The translations under genes were made by a program, and so were the position numbers. From positions 1 to 6,168 of the forward strand of contig JBEDUI010000183.1 in NCBI GenBank assembly GCA_040414495.1: DNA of 6,168 bases, read 5' to 3'. The number at the start of each line of letters is the position of its first letter. The stretch's first letter is position 1. Below the pieces are notes generated by a model. The model searched no databases, had not been told where the DNA came from, and saw nothing but the letters and a program-made list of their open reading frames with translations. Shown here piece by piece: positions 1-5,948 of this stretch. Origin of the DNA: DATAVB01 sp040414495 (GTDB lineage Bacteria; Actinomycetota; Actinomycetes; Mycobacteriales; QHCD01).

Positions 1-2
1 AC

Positions 3-707
3 GGCGAGTGGGGTTCGCGTAAGTACCTGCTGGCCAGCCTGGACCAGAGCCTGGGCCGGATGGGCGTGGATTACGTCGACATCTTCTACTCGCACCGCTT
101 CGATCCCGAGACTCCGCTCGAGGAGACTATGGGTGCGCTGGATTCGGCGGTACGGCAAGGAAAGGCGCTTTACGCCGGCATTTCGTCGTACTCGCCGGAG
201 CGCACCGCCGAGGCCGCCGCGATCCTCAAGGACCTTGGTACGCCGTTGCTGATTCACCAGCCCTCGTACTCGATGCTCAACCGCTGGATCGAGGGCGGGC
301 TGCTCGACACGCTGGAGGAGGTCGGCGCCGGCTGCATCGCGTTCTCGCCATTGGCCCAGGGCATGCTGACCGACCGGTACTTGAACGGAATTCCGGCTGA
401 TTCCCGTGCGGCGCAAGGGAAATCGCTCTCGCCTGACCTGCTGACCGACAAGGCGTTGACGCACGTCCGCGCGTTGAACGAGATGGCCGGCCGGCGCGGT
501 CAGAGCCTGGCCCAGTTCGCGCTCGCCTGGGCGCTGCGCGACCAGCGGGTCACCAGCGTGCTGATCGGGGCGTCCAGCGTGAAGCAGTTGGAGGACAACC
601 TCGGCTCGCTGGAGCGGCTGGAGTTCAGCGCGGACGAGTTGGCCGAGATCGACAAGCACGCGGTCGACGCCGGCATCGATCTGTGGCAGCGGTCCCGTAA
701 CGGCTAG
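3..707 (+). CDS. mgrA: Aldo/keto reductase, L-glyceraldehyde-3-phosphate reductase (YghZ/Gpr) type, 5'-truncated by window edge
   Basis: The frame is open from base 3, so the start lies outside the window; 234 residues are visible. Family members are about 330-350 residues, so roughly the first third is missing, including the catalytic Asp, Tyr and Lys. The visible part begins GEWGSRKYLLASLDQSLGRM and continues with VDYVDIFYSHR, whose His is the fourth AKR catalytic residue. LLIHQPSYSMLNRW and GCIAFSPLAQGML follow. The late block SVLIGASSVKQLEDNL matches the NADPH-phosphate/adenine binding segment. These blocks closely resemble E. coli YghZ (Gpr), a cytosolic NADPH-dependent reductase of L-glyceraldehyde 3-phosphate and other aldehydes such as methylglyoxal. 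Substrate assignment is by family resemblance only. Related Kv-beta-like AKRs are the main alternative. The stop TAG is at 705-707 and is followed by hairpins, which suggests its transcript ends before the next gene. Confidence 0.9.
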   Translation, partial: GEWGSRKYLLASLDQSLGRMGVDYVDIFYSHRFDPETPLEETMGALDSAVRQGKALYAGISSYSPERTAEAAAILKDLGTPLLIHQPSYSMLNRWIEGGLLDTLEEVGAGCIAFSPLAQGMLTDRYLNGIPADSRAAQGKSLSPDLLTDKALTHVRALNEMAGRRGQSLAQFALAWALRDQRVTSVLIGASSVKQLEDNLGSLERLEFSADELAEIDKHAVDAGIDLWQRSRNG

Positions 708-780
708 GGCCGGTGCTGTGGAAGATCCGCGCACAGCCCTAGAGATCAGTGACGCGGGCGGTGAGCTCGCCGCCCGCGTC
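705..780 (+). terminator. Two consecutive hairpins after the aldo/keto reductase, probable terminator
   Basis: The stronger hairpin is at 751-780. GACGCGGGCGG (751-761) pairs perfectly with CCGCCCGCGTC (770-780), and the stem extends inward by a T-G wobble and one more G-C pair around an AGCT loop. A weaker stem lies just upstream: TAGGG (705-709) plus CTGTG (716-720) pair with CACAGCCCTA (732-741) around an 11-nt loop, with a 6-nt bulge on the left side. No T-tract follows, which is common for putative intrinsic terminators in high-GC actinomycetes. Its place between two same-strand genes supports separate transcription units. It also argues that the downstream coding region does not begin at the in-frame GTG at 718. 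Confidence 0.55.
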
Positions 781-818
781 GCCGTATCAGCTTCTGAACT
801 CCATAGCCGTTGTGGAAC

Positions 819-825
819 AGGGGAA
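819..825 (+). promoter_or_regulatory. Ribosome binding site deciding the ATG 829 start
   Basis: The purine-rich AGGGGAA ends three bases before ATG 829, a short but workable Shine-Dalgarno spacing. It favours ATG 829 over the longer in-frame GTG at 718, where no comparable purine tract is seen. Starting at 829 also puts the first Rossmann beta strand (MRVLILGG) at the N-terminus, as is normal in this family. Confidence 0.6.
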
Positions 826-828
826 CGA

Positions 829-1770
829 ATGCGGGTCCTGATTCTCGGTGGTACGCGCTTTATCGGACGGGCCGTGGTCGCCGCGCTGGCGGCCCGCGGT
901 GATGACGTACTGCTATGTCACCGAGGCGAGACCGAGCCGGCCGACCTCCCGCCGGCCCAGCACCTGCATATCGACCGGGCCGACCTGCCCAGCGTGCGCG
1001 ACCGGATCGCGGAATTCGGCCCGGACGCGGTCGTGGACGTTTCCGGGCGGAACGAGACCGATGCGATCCGCGCGCTGGAGGCGATACCCCCTGGGCCGGC
1101 GCTGGTCGCGATCTCCAGCGGCGACGTCTACCGCGCGTATGAGGCGCTGCACACCGGGCGGCAGACCGACGCGGTACCGCTCAGTGAGGGCGCGCCGCTG
1201 CGTTCCGACCGGTTTCTCGACGGACCGAATAACGACAACATCGGCATCGAAAAGCATTATCTGGCCCGGGGCGGCAGCGTGCTGCGGCTGGCCGCCGTGT
1301 ACGGCGAGTACGACAATCAGCGCCGGTTCGAGTTCATTCTGCGTCGGGTGCGCGGCGGCCGGGACCGAATTCCGGTCGGCCCGGGGCTGTTTCTGTTCAG
1401 CAAGGTATATGTCGGTGACGTGGCCGCGGCCGTACTGGCCGTGCTGGATCGGGACGTGACCGGCGAGGTGTTCAACATTTGTGAACGGACCACCGCGCCG
1501 TATCGCCTTTTCGCCCAGCAGATTCTCGATATCGCCGGTTCGTCGGCCGAATTGGTGCCAGTCCCGTCGACCGCGTTGCCGGCGGATATGCAGCTGACCG
1601 GTGATATCAGCCAACATCTGATGATGGATGCGGGCAAGGCGGGTGAGCTGCTGGGATGGCGGGAAACGGCGTCGCTGGAACGGGCGGTGCGTTGGCATAT
1701 GGAGAATCCGCCGCCCGAATGGGACCGGGATTTCTCCGCCGATGAAGCCGCGCTCTCCGCTGCCGACTGA
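829..1770 (+). CDS. NAD-dependent epimerase/reductase, atypical short-chain dehydrogenase
   Basis: A 313-residue soluble protein with an N-terminal Rossmann fold. MRVLILGGTRFIG (residues 1-13) has the GGTRFIG dinucleotide-binding loop typical of atypical, CSP41-like extended SDRs. Further landmarks are VVDVSG (68-73), AISSGDVYRAY (94-104), LRLAAVYGEYD (152-162), VYVGDVA (193-199) and EVFNICE (213-219), in the usual epimerase order. The canonical YxxxK catalytic pair is not intact. The expected helix reads NIGIEKHYL, with Ile 138 at the Tyr position and Lys 142 kept, which places the protein among SDRs without the classical active site. It may be a nucleotide-sugar enzyme, a reductase of another substrate or a non-catalytic NAD(P)-binding protein; the sequence does not decide. 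An upstream in-frame GTG (718) would add 37 residues but runs through the terminator-like hairpin and has no homologous look, so it is rejected. The gene converges on the next one, with 18 bases between stops. Confidence 0.85.
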   Translation: MRVLILGGTRFIGRAVVAALAARGDDVLLCHRGETEPADLPPAQHLHIDRADLPSVRDRIAEFGPDAVVDVSGRNETDAIRALEAIPPGPALVAISSGDVYRAYEALHTGRQTDAVPLSEGAPLRSDRFLDGPNNDNIGIEKHYLARGGSVLRLAAVYGEYDNQRRFEFILRRVRGGRDRIPVGPGLFLFSKVYVGDVAAAVLAVLDRDVTGEVFNICERTTAPYRLFAQQILDIAGSSAELVPVPSTALPADMQLTGDISQHLMMDAGKAGELLGWRETASLERAVRWHMENPPPEWDRDFSADEAALSAAD

Positions 1771-1777
1771 ACTATGC

Positions 1778-1800
1778 GGTCAGTCCACTTAGGACACTGC
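1778..1800. terminator. Small inverted repeat between convergent stops
   Basis: GTCC (1783-1786) and GGAC (1792-1795) form a 4-bp stem with a 5-nt loop. A two-base bulge then allows CA/TG pairing outside it. It overlaps the TTA (stop, minus strand) at 1789-1791. It could contribute to bidirectional termination between the convergent genes, but it is short and lacks a T-tract. Confidence 0.2.
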
Positions 1801-2454
1801 GGCGAGCGCTTCGGCCACCGGAGTATCGCCGCCGACCAGTTCCAGTATCCGGGTCGCCGGGTGGCGCTCCAGCAAGCCGATCAGGACGGCGGCGACGTCG
1901 GCCCGCGGCACCCGGCCGCGCTCGACACTGGGTGCCAGCCATACCCGCCCGGTGCCCGGTTCGTCGGTCAGCCCGCCGGGCCGTAGCACCGTGACATCGA
2001 GGTTGTCACGTGCCAGCAATTCCACTTCGGCCGCGAGTTTGGCCCGTAGATAGGCCACGAAGACCTCGTCCACGCCCGGCGGGGTGGCGCCGTTCCGGAC
2101 CGATTCCACGCCCATTGACGAGACAAGCAGGTATCGGTGCACGCCAACCCGCAGGGCCGCCTGCGCCAGCAGCAGCGCCGCGGCCCGGTCGACGGTGTCC
2201 TTGCGGGCCGCGCCGCTACCCGGGCCGGCGCCGGCGGAAAAGACAACCGCATCGGCACCATCGACGATGTCGGCGATCGCGGTCACAGAACTCGACTCCA
2301 TGTCAGCCACCGCGGCCTCCATGCCGAGTTCGGCCAGATCCGCGACGTGGTCAGGATTTCGTACGATCCCGACTACGCTGTCCCCGCGCTGCACCAAGGC
2401 TTTCCCCAGCAGCTGCGCGATTTTCCCGTGCCCACCGGCGATGACTATCCGCAT
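1789..2454 (-). CDS. NAD(P)H-binding atypical SDR (NmrA-like / SDR_a5-type)
   Basis: A 221-residue single-domain Rossmann protein. The start MRIVIAGGHGKIAQLL carries the glycine-rich GGHGKIA loop (residues 7-13). VVGIVRNPDHVADL (27-40) looks like the cofactor-selecting strand, with an Arg that would suit NADP(H). Other landmarks are GADAVVFSAGAG (66-77), YLLVSSMGVES (108-118), a retained YLRAK (YxxxK, 135-139), VLRPGGLTDEPGTG (156-169) and RVPRADVA (181-188). This is the pattern of the small NAD(P)-binding proteins often named NAD-dependent epimerase, NmrA-like or YwnB/YhfK-like. They are thought to act as cytosolic oxidoreductases or redox sensors; no substrate can be named. The ATG start is well placed because the first beta strand begins at once, although no strong Shine-Dalgarno sequence is visible. 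It is divergent from the helicase gene, with 104 bases between starts, so the two may share a control region. Confidence 0.85.
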   Translation of the reverse strand: MRIVIAGGHGKIAQLLGKALVQRGDSVVGIVRNPDHVADLAELGMEAAVADMESSSVTAIADIVDGADAVVFSAGAGPGSGAARKDTVDRAAALLLAQAALRVGVHRYLLVSSMGVESVRNGATPPGVDEVFVAYLRAKLAAEVELLARDNLDVTVLRPGGLTDEPGTGRVWLAPSVERGRVPRADVAAVLIGLLERHPATRILELVGGDTPVAEALAAVS

Positions 2455-2558
2455 ACCGGTGCAGGCTACGCTGCCGGTCCACGTGTCGACCCGAAGATCT
2501 GTACGTAAGTTTTCAAAGCTTGCTGTGATCAGTCGGTCACTCTTGGTTTACTTGCTTT
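2455..2558. promoter_or_regulatory. Divergent intergenic region, probable back-to-back promoters
   Basis: These 104 bases separate the starts of two divergent genes and should hold both promoters, but no textbook -35/-10 pair stands out. An imperfect inverted repeat at 2476-2491 (GGTCCACGTGTCGACC; six of eight positions symmetrical, containing CACGTG and GTCGAC) is a possible operator. The stretch from about 2500 to 2558 is clearly more AT-rich than the genes. TTTACT at 2547-2552 ends six bases before the GTG 2559 and could be a -10 of a leaderless promoter, though it lacks the strongly conserved second-position A. All of this is suggestive only. Confidence 0.35.
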
Positions 2559-5500
2559 GTGGACGTAGTGGTCCCAGGGGGACGCAAGGACAGCTGGCGA
2601 CGTGAAGTACTCGATGCAGTCGATGAAGTCCTGAAACACGCACCGGGTGGCGCGGGTGGATGGCACCGGTTGGGTCAGGTGACGCCGCTGCCCGAGCCGG
2701 GCTGGTACGCCCTGGATCTGCGCGAGGGCGAGGGCATCCCGTCCGCCGACAGCTTCGATCAGCTGTGTTTCGCCGACCAGGACGGGCCGGATCGCGGCTT
2801 GGTGCTCGGCGTGGAACGCAGTCAGCTGGTGGACGGAGTGTGGCGCGTCCAGACCGCCGGTGTGCTGCCGGAGCGGTGCCGGATCCTGTGGGCCGTAAGG
2901 CTGAGCCCACAGCATCTGTGGCGCCGACTGGGCGAGGGTATTGCCGCGTTGGACACTGCGCCGCTGGCCGACAAGCTCGCCGCCCGAACGCTGGATCCGT
3001 TGCCGGAACGGGCGATGCGTGACTATCCGCCGGGTCTGCTGCCGGCCCAACGAGAGGCGTACCGGGCCTGCGTCGAACCCGGGCTGCATGCCGTCTGGGG
3101 GCCACCGGGCACTGGCAAAACCCGGGTGCTGGCCCAGGCGATTGCCGATCTGGTCGGCGAGGGCAAGCGGGTGCTGCTGGTTTCGACCGCCGACGTCGCC
3201 GTTGACAATGCGCTGAGCGAAATCCGAAATCATCTGGTGGCTGAACCCGGAACCGTTATTCGGGTCGGTGCACCACACCTGGCTCATGATGATGACGTTC
3301 AGTTGAGCCGGCTCGCGGCTCGCGCCAATGCGGAGGTGGAAAAGCAATTACGGCAGATTCAGGAGGAGATTTTCGAACGCGACAACGCCGAGAGTCAGCT
3401 GGCCGCGCTCGAGCCCGCATTGGCTGATTATGACCACGACAATTACGTGGCGGCCCACGAGCGTATTGACCATGAACGTGAACTCGAGGACAAGCAGGCC
3501 GAATTAGGCGCCGCCAGCTCGGTCCGGCAACAGGCGGTGCAGCAACTCGCCCTGGCCAAGCTCGATCTGCGGCACGTGCACGACCAATTGGCCCGGCTCG
3601 ACGCCGACCGCCAGCAGCTCAAGCGGGCCCGGGACCTGACCGCGCAACTGACCGACCTCGACCAGCAACTCAAGGTCGACCGGGCCAACGTCGAGCAGCT
3701 GGAATTCGCGCTGACCTCGGTGGGTCGCGGCCTGCTGAAGAAAAGGCGGGCCCGTCGCGAACTCGATCAGGCCCGCGACGCGGTGCGCAAAGCCCAGCAG
3801 CACGCCGATTCTCAGCACGAGAGCCTGGAGCCGATCATCACGCAGTGCCGTACGGCGGCGGCACCGATCACCGACGACCACCTGGCCCAACTCGACCGGC
3901 AGCTGGCCCGGGAACGTGGTCGGGTGAGCACCGCCGAGAACAGCTTTGCCGAGGCTTCCCGCCACCTGCACAAACTCGAGGCCGAATGCACGCGGTTGGA
4001 AGAACGCGAGGGCGCCAGCGAATCCGATCGCGCCCTCGTAGCGGAGGCAGAACACGACGATCTTCCGGGAAAATACGCCCAGCGGCAGGAATTGCTGCTC
4101 CGTACCAGCAATGGTGACCGCGATCGCGCGCGGCTGGAGGAACGGTTGCGCGATATGACCTCGCGCGTGCTGCGGTTGCGCCGGGACGCCGAGGCCGAGA
4201 TCGTGGCGCAGGCGAAGGTCGTTGCCACAACTCTGGCCCGTGCCCGGCTGCATTCCGCTGTGGCGCGGCAGCAATTTGATGTCGTACTGGTCGACGAAGC
4301 AGGCGCCGCGGTTGTTGGCGAGGTGCTGCTCGCGGTCGGGCACGCGACCCGTACCGCCACGCTGCTGGGTGATTTCCTGCAGCTTGGTCCCGTTATTTCC
4401 CGCGAAGTGCAGTCGGTCAAGAAATCCACCGTCCCGAAATGGCTTGAGCCGGACGCATTCACACATTGTGGAATCCGTACCGCCAGCGATGTCGAGGACA
4501 ATTCCGGTTGTGTCGCGTTGATTCATCAATTCCGGTTCGGGCCGAACCTGCGGCGGCTGGCCAATGATGTGGTGTACGGGGTTCTTGAGGACGGTATTGC
4601 CGAGGTCACCGGAAAACCGCCGGAGGACACCGAAATCGTACTGATCGATGTGGACGGTCTGCGCGAGCTCAACCAGGTGCAGCGCTCGGGCCGGTACGCG
4701 GGTTGGTGGCCGGTCGGGACGCTGTTGGCCCGCGCCCTGGTCGAACACCACGTCGGCGCCGGGGAGGATGTCGGTGTGCTGGCCCCGTTCCGGCATCAGG
4801 TCGAGGCGACGCATGCCGCGCTGCGGGATTCGGGCCGGAACTTGGATGCCGCCGTCGGTACCGTGCATTCCTTTCAGGGGCGGGAATTCGACTCGGTGAT
4901 CTTCGACATGGTTGAGGACGGACACGGCCAGCTGGGCGTGGCGCGCTCCCGCGGCGGAACGTTCGAACGCGGCAGCGTAAGGCTGTTCGGGGTCGGGATA
5001 ACCCGTGCCCGCAAAAGGCTTTATCTGATCGCTAACGAGCGGGCCGCGATCCGCGGTGCGTTGGGGGGAACGCCGTTGGGTTCGGTCCGGCGGCTGTTGT
5101 CGGACAAGGGCGCGCAGCGGTGCCGGGCGGGGGTATTGCTCGGGCTGGCCGAGCCGGGTGAATTCCGGCCGGTGTCGGCGGTCGAGAAGGAATTACGCGA
5201 CGTTATGGGTGGCCTGGTCGAGGTGACCGACGTCGACGATGAGTTTTCCTTTGATGACGCGTTGGACGTACATTTGGCCAAGGCGCAGCGTTCGGTGTGG
5301 ATGTGGTCGCCGTGGGTGGCCCGTAAGAGCGAACGGTTCGCGCCGTTGATCGCGGCGGCGGTGGGGCGAGGTGTCGACGTACGGGTATTTGTGCGAACCG
5401 ATAGCGATGCGAATATGCGCCGGGACAATTACCGGAAATGGGTGGCCGGATTAGCCGAGACCGGTGCGAAGGTTATTCGTTCGGATGTCGAACACCGCAA

Positions 5501-5777
5501 GGTCGTGGTCGTCGACCGATCGGTTGTGCTGCTGGGCAGCCAGAATCCGCTGTCGCAGAACCGTTTCCGCGAGGTGATGATCACCTGCCGCGGCGCCGCA
5601 TTTGCCGAACGTATGCTGACTGAAATGCAGGCCGAAAAGCACGGCTGCCCGCCGGTGTGCGAGCGGTGCGGCGATGATTTCGAATTGCGCCGACACGGTG
5701 ACAACAACGGCCGGGAATACCACTGGCGCTGTCGCCACTGCGGAATCGACCACCCGATCGACCCAGCATTCGGCTAG
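2559..5777 (+). CDS. SF1 Upf1/DNA2-like helicase fused to PLD nuclease and zinc ribbon; Mokosh type II-like candidate
   Basis: A 1072-residue protein. Residues 1-158 form an N-terminal region with no recognised motif. The SF1 helicase follows: Q-motif-like LPAQREAY (161-168), Walker A GPPGTGKT (181-188), motif Ia VLLVSTADVAVDNAL (205-219), motif Ic AKVVATTLARA (552-562), Walker B VLVDEAG (576-582), motif III GDFLQLGP (604-611), HQFRFGP (656-662), APFRHQ (742-747), motif V TVHSFQGREFD (768-778) and motif VI GITRARKRL (813-821). Every core ATPase motif is present, so activity is likely. Residues about 250-550 between motifs Ia and Ic are a Glu/Gln/Leu/Arg-rich coiled coil inserted where Upf1-like helicases carry the 1B/stalk elements. 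A PLD domain occupies about 895-1025, with the HKD motif H979-x-K981-x4-D986 followed by GSQN (993-996). The tail has C1034-x2-C1037 and C1058-x2-C1061, a zinc-ribbon pattern. Helicase (COG1112-like) plus PLD in one chain is the architecture of the type II Mokosh anti-phage protein; a general DNA/RNA repair role is the alternative. GTG 2559 is the first possible start after the in-frame stop at 2526-2528, and no Shine-Dalgarno sequence precedes it. GTG 2568 is another option. No signal peptide or membrane segment is seen, so it is cytosolic. It is a monocistronic unit. Confidence 0.9.
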   Translation: MDVVVPGGRKDSWRREVLDAVDEVLKHAPGGAGGWHRLGQVTPLPEPGWYALDLREGEGIPSADSFDQLCFADQDGPDRGLVLGVERSQLVDGVWRVQTAGVLPERCRILWAVRLSPQHLWRRLGEGIAALDTAPLADKLAARTLDPLPERAMRDYPPGLLPAQREAYRACVEPGLHAVWGPPGTGKTRVLAQAIADLVGEGKRVLLVSTADVAVDNALSEIRNHLVAEPGTVIRVGAPHLAHDDDVQLSRLAARANAEVEKQLRQIQEEIFERDNAESQLAALEPALADYDHDNYVAAHERIDHERELEDKQAELGAASSVRQQAVQQLALAKLDLRHVHDQLARLDADRQQLKRARDLTAQLTDLDQQLKVDRANVEQLEFALTSVGRGLLKKRRARRELDQARDAVRKAQQHADSQHESLEPIITQCRTAAAPITDDHLAQLDRQLARERGRVSTAENSFAEASRHLHKLEAECTRLEEREGASESDRALVAEAEHDDLPGKYAQRQELLLRTSNGDRDRARLEERLRDMTSRVLRLRRDAEAEIVAQAKVVATTLARARLHSAVARQQFDVVLVDEAGAAVVGEVLLAVGHATRTATLLGDFLQLGPVISREVQSVKKSTVPKWLEPDAFTHCGIRTASDVEDNSGCVALIHQFRFGPNLRRLANDVVYGVLEDGIAEVTGKPPEDTEIVLIDVDGLRELNQVQRSGRYAGWWPVGTLLARALVEHHVGAGEDVGVLAPFRHQVEATHAALRDSGRNLDAAVGTVHSFQGREFDSVIFDMVEDGHGQLGVARSRGGTFERGSVRLFGVGITRARKRLYLIANERAAIRGALGGTPLGSVRRLLSDKGAQRCRAGVLLGLAEPGEFRPVSAVEKELRDVMGGLVEVTDVDDEFSFDDALDVHLAKAQRSVWMWSPWVARKSERFAPLIAAAVGRGVDVRVFVRTDSDANMRRDNYRKWVAGLAETGAKVIRSDVEHRKVVVVDRSVVLLGSQNPLSQNRFREVMITCRGAAFAERMLTEMQAEKHGCPPVCERCGDDFELRRHGDNNGREYHWRCRHCGIDHPIDPAFG

Positions 5778-5815
5778 GTTGCGGCCTGTGTTTGGCCGCA
5801 GCCGTTGTTAGTTTG
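5778..5815 (+). terminator. Hairpin directly after the helicase stop, probable intrinsic terminator
   Basis: Starting one base after the TAG, GTTGCGGCC (5778-5786) pairs with GGCCGCAGC (5794-5802) around the 7-nt loop TGTGTTT. The stem is nine pairs including one G-T wobble. The following bases 5803-5815 (CGTTGTTAGTTTG) are T-rich for this genome, though not a pure T-run. Position and shape suit termination of the helicase transcript. The right half of the stem is part of the first tandem repeat unit, so the hairpin may also be a by-product of the repeat array. Confidence 0.5.
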
Positions 5816-5876
5816 ACCGCAGTCGTTGTTTGTTTGGCCGCCGCCGCCGTTGTTTGTTTGACCGCACTCGTTGTTG
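5790..5876. repeat. Four tandem imperfect repeats of 21, 21, 24 and 21 nt
   Basis: Units lie at 5790-5810, 5811-5831, 5832-5855 and 5856-5876. Each begins GTTTGRCCGC and ends CGTTGTT plus one base. Units 1 and 3 have GGCC and units 2 and 4 have GACC. Unit 3 carries an extra CCG triplet inside a CCG run. All unit lengths are multiples of three, so the minus strand reads as a repeated CGQTNNG-like peptide, but that frame starts with TTG and has no Shine-Dalgarno sequence. The array begins 12 bases after the helicase stop and its last unit overlaps the left arm of the 19-bp inverted repeat. Function is unknown: a protein-binding array, an RNA element or simple slippage expansion are all possible. 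Confidence 0.85.
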
Positions 5877-5948
5877 ATCATGAAGTTTCCTGCACGACAC
5901 GCCGACGACACGCCGACAATTTCGTCGCGAACTTCATGATCAACAACG
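5869..5948. repeat. Perfect 19-bp inverted repeat with structured 42-nt centre
   Basis: CGTTGTTGATCATGAAGTT at 5869-5887 is the exact reverse complement of 5930-5948. The 42-base centre contains a direct duplication of ACGACACGCCG (5894-5904 and 5905-5915). It also has a nested 6-bp stem, CGACGA (5903-5908) with TCGTCG (5922-5927). On RNA this gives a long hairpin with an inner hairpin. It lies between convergent genes, so it could end both transcripts, especially that of the minus-strand hydrolase. It also has the look of a small non-autonomous palindromic element (REP/MITE-like), and similar intergenic palindromes occur in actinomycetes. No target-site duplication was identified at its ends. 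Confidence 0.8.

Noticed and set aside
718..828. In-frame GTG start giving the epimerase a 37-residue N-terminal extension
   Set aside because: The extension runs through a strong hairpin, precedes the Rossmann beta strand, has no ribosome site, and ATG 829 has an AGGGGAA site.
913..1698. A 261-residue open frame antisense to the epimerase
   Set aside because: Low-complexity Arg/Gln/His-rich translation without domain motifs; the plus-strand frame has clear SDR motifs.
2010..2605. Plus-strand frames opposite the small SDR and running into the helicase start
   Set aside because: Pro/Arg/Ala-rich shadow translations without motifs; the minus-strand SDR explains this region.
3504..4925. A 473-residue open frame on the minus strand inside the helicase
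   Set aside because: It is a shadow frame of high-GC coding DNA: no recognisable motifs, and it is antisense to well-conserved helicase motifs.
5790..5876. CRISPR array
   Set aside because: The repeat units abut directly with no unique spacers, and are degenerate and only 21-24 nt long.
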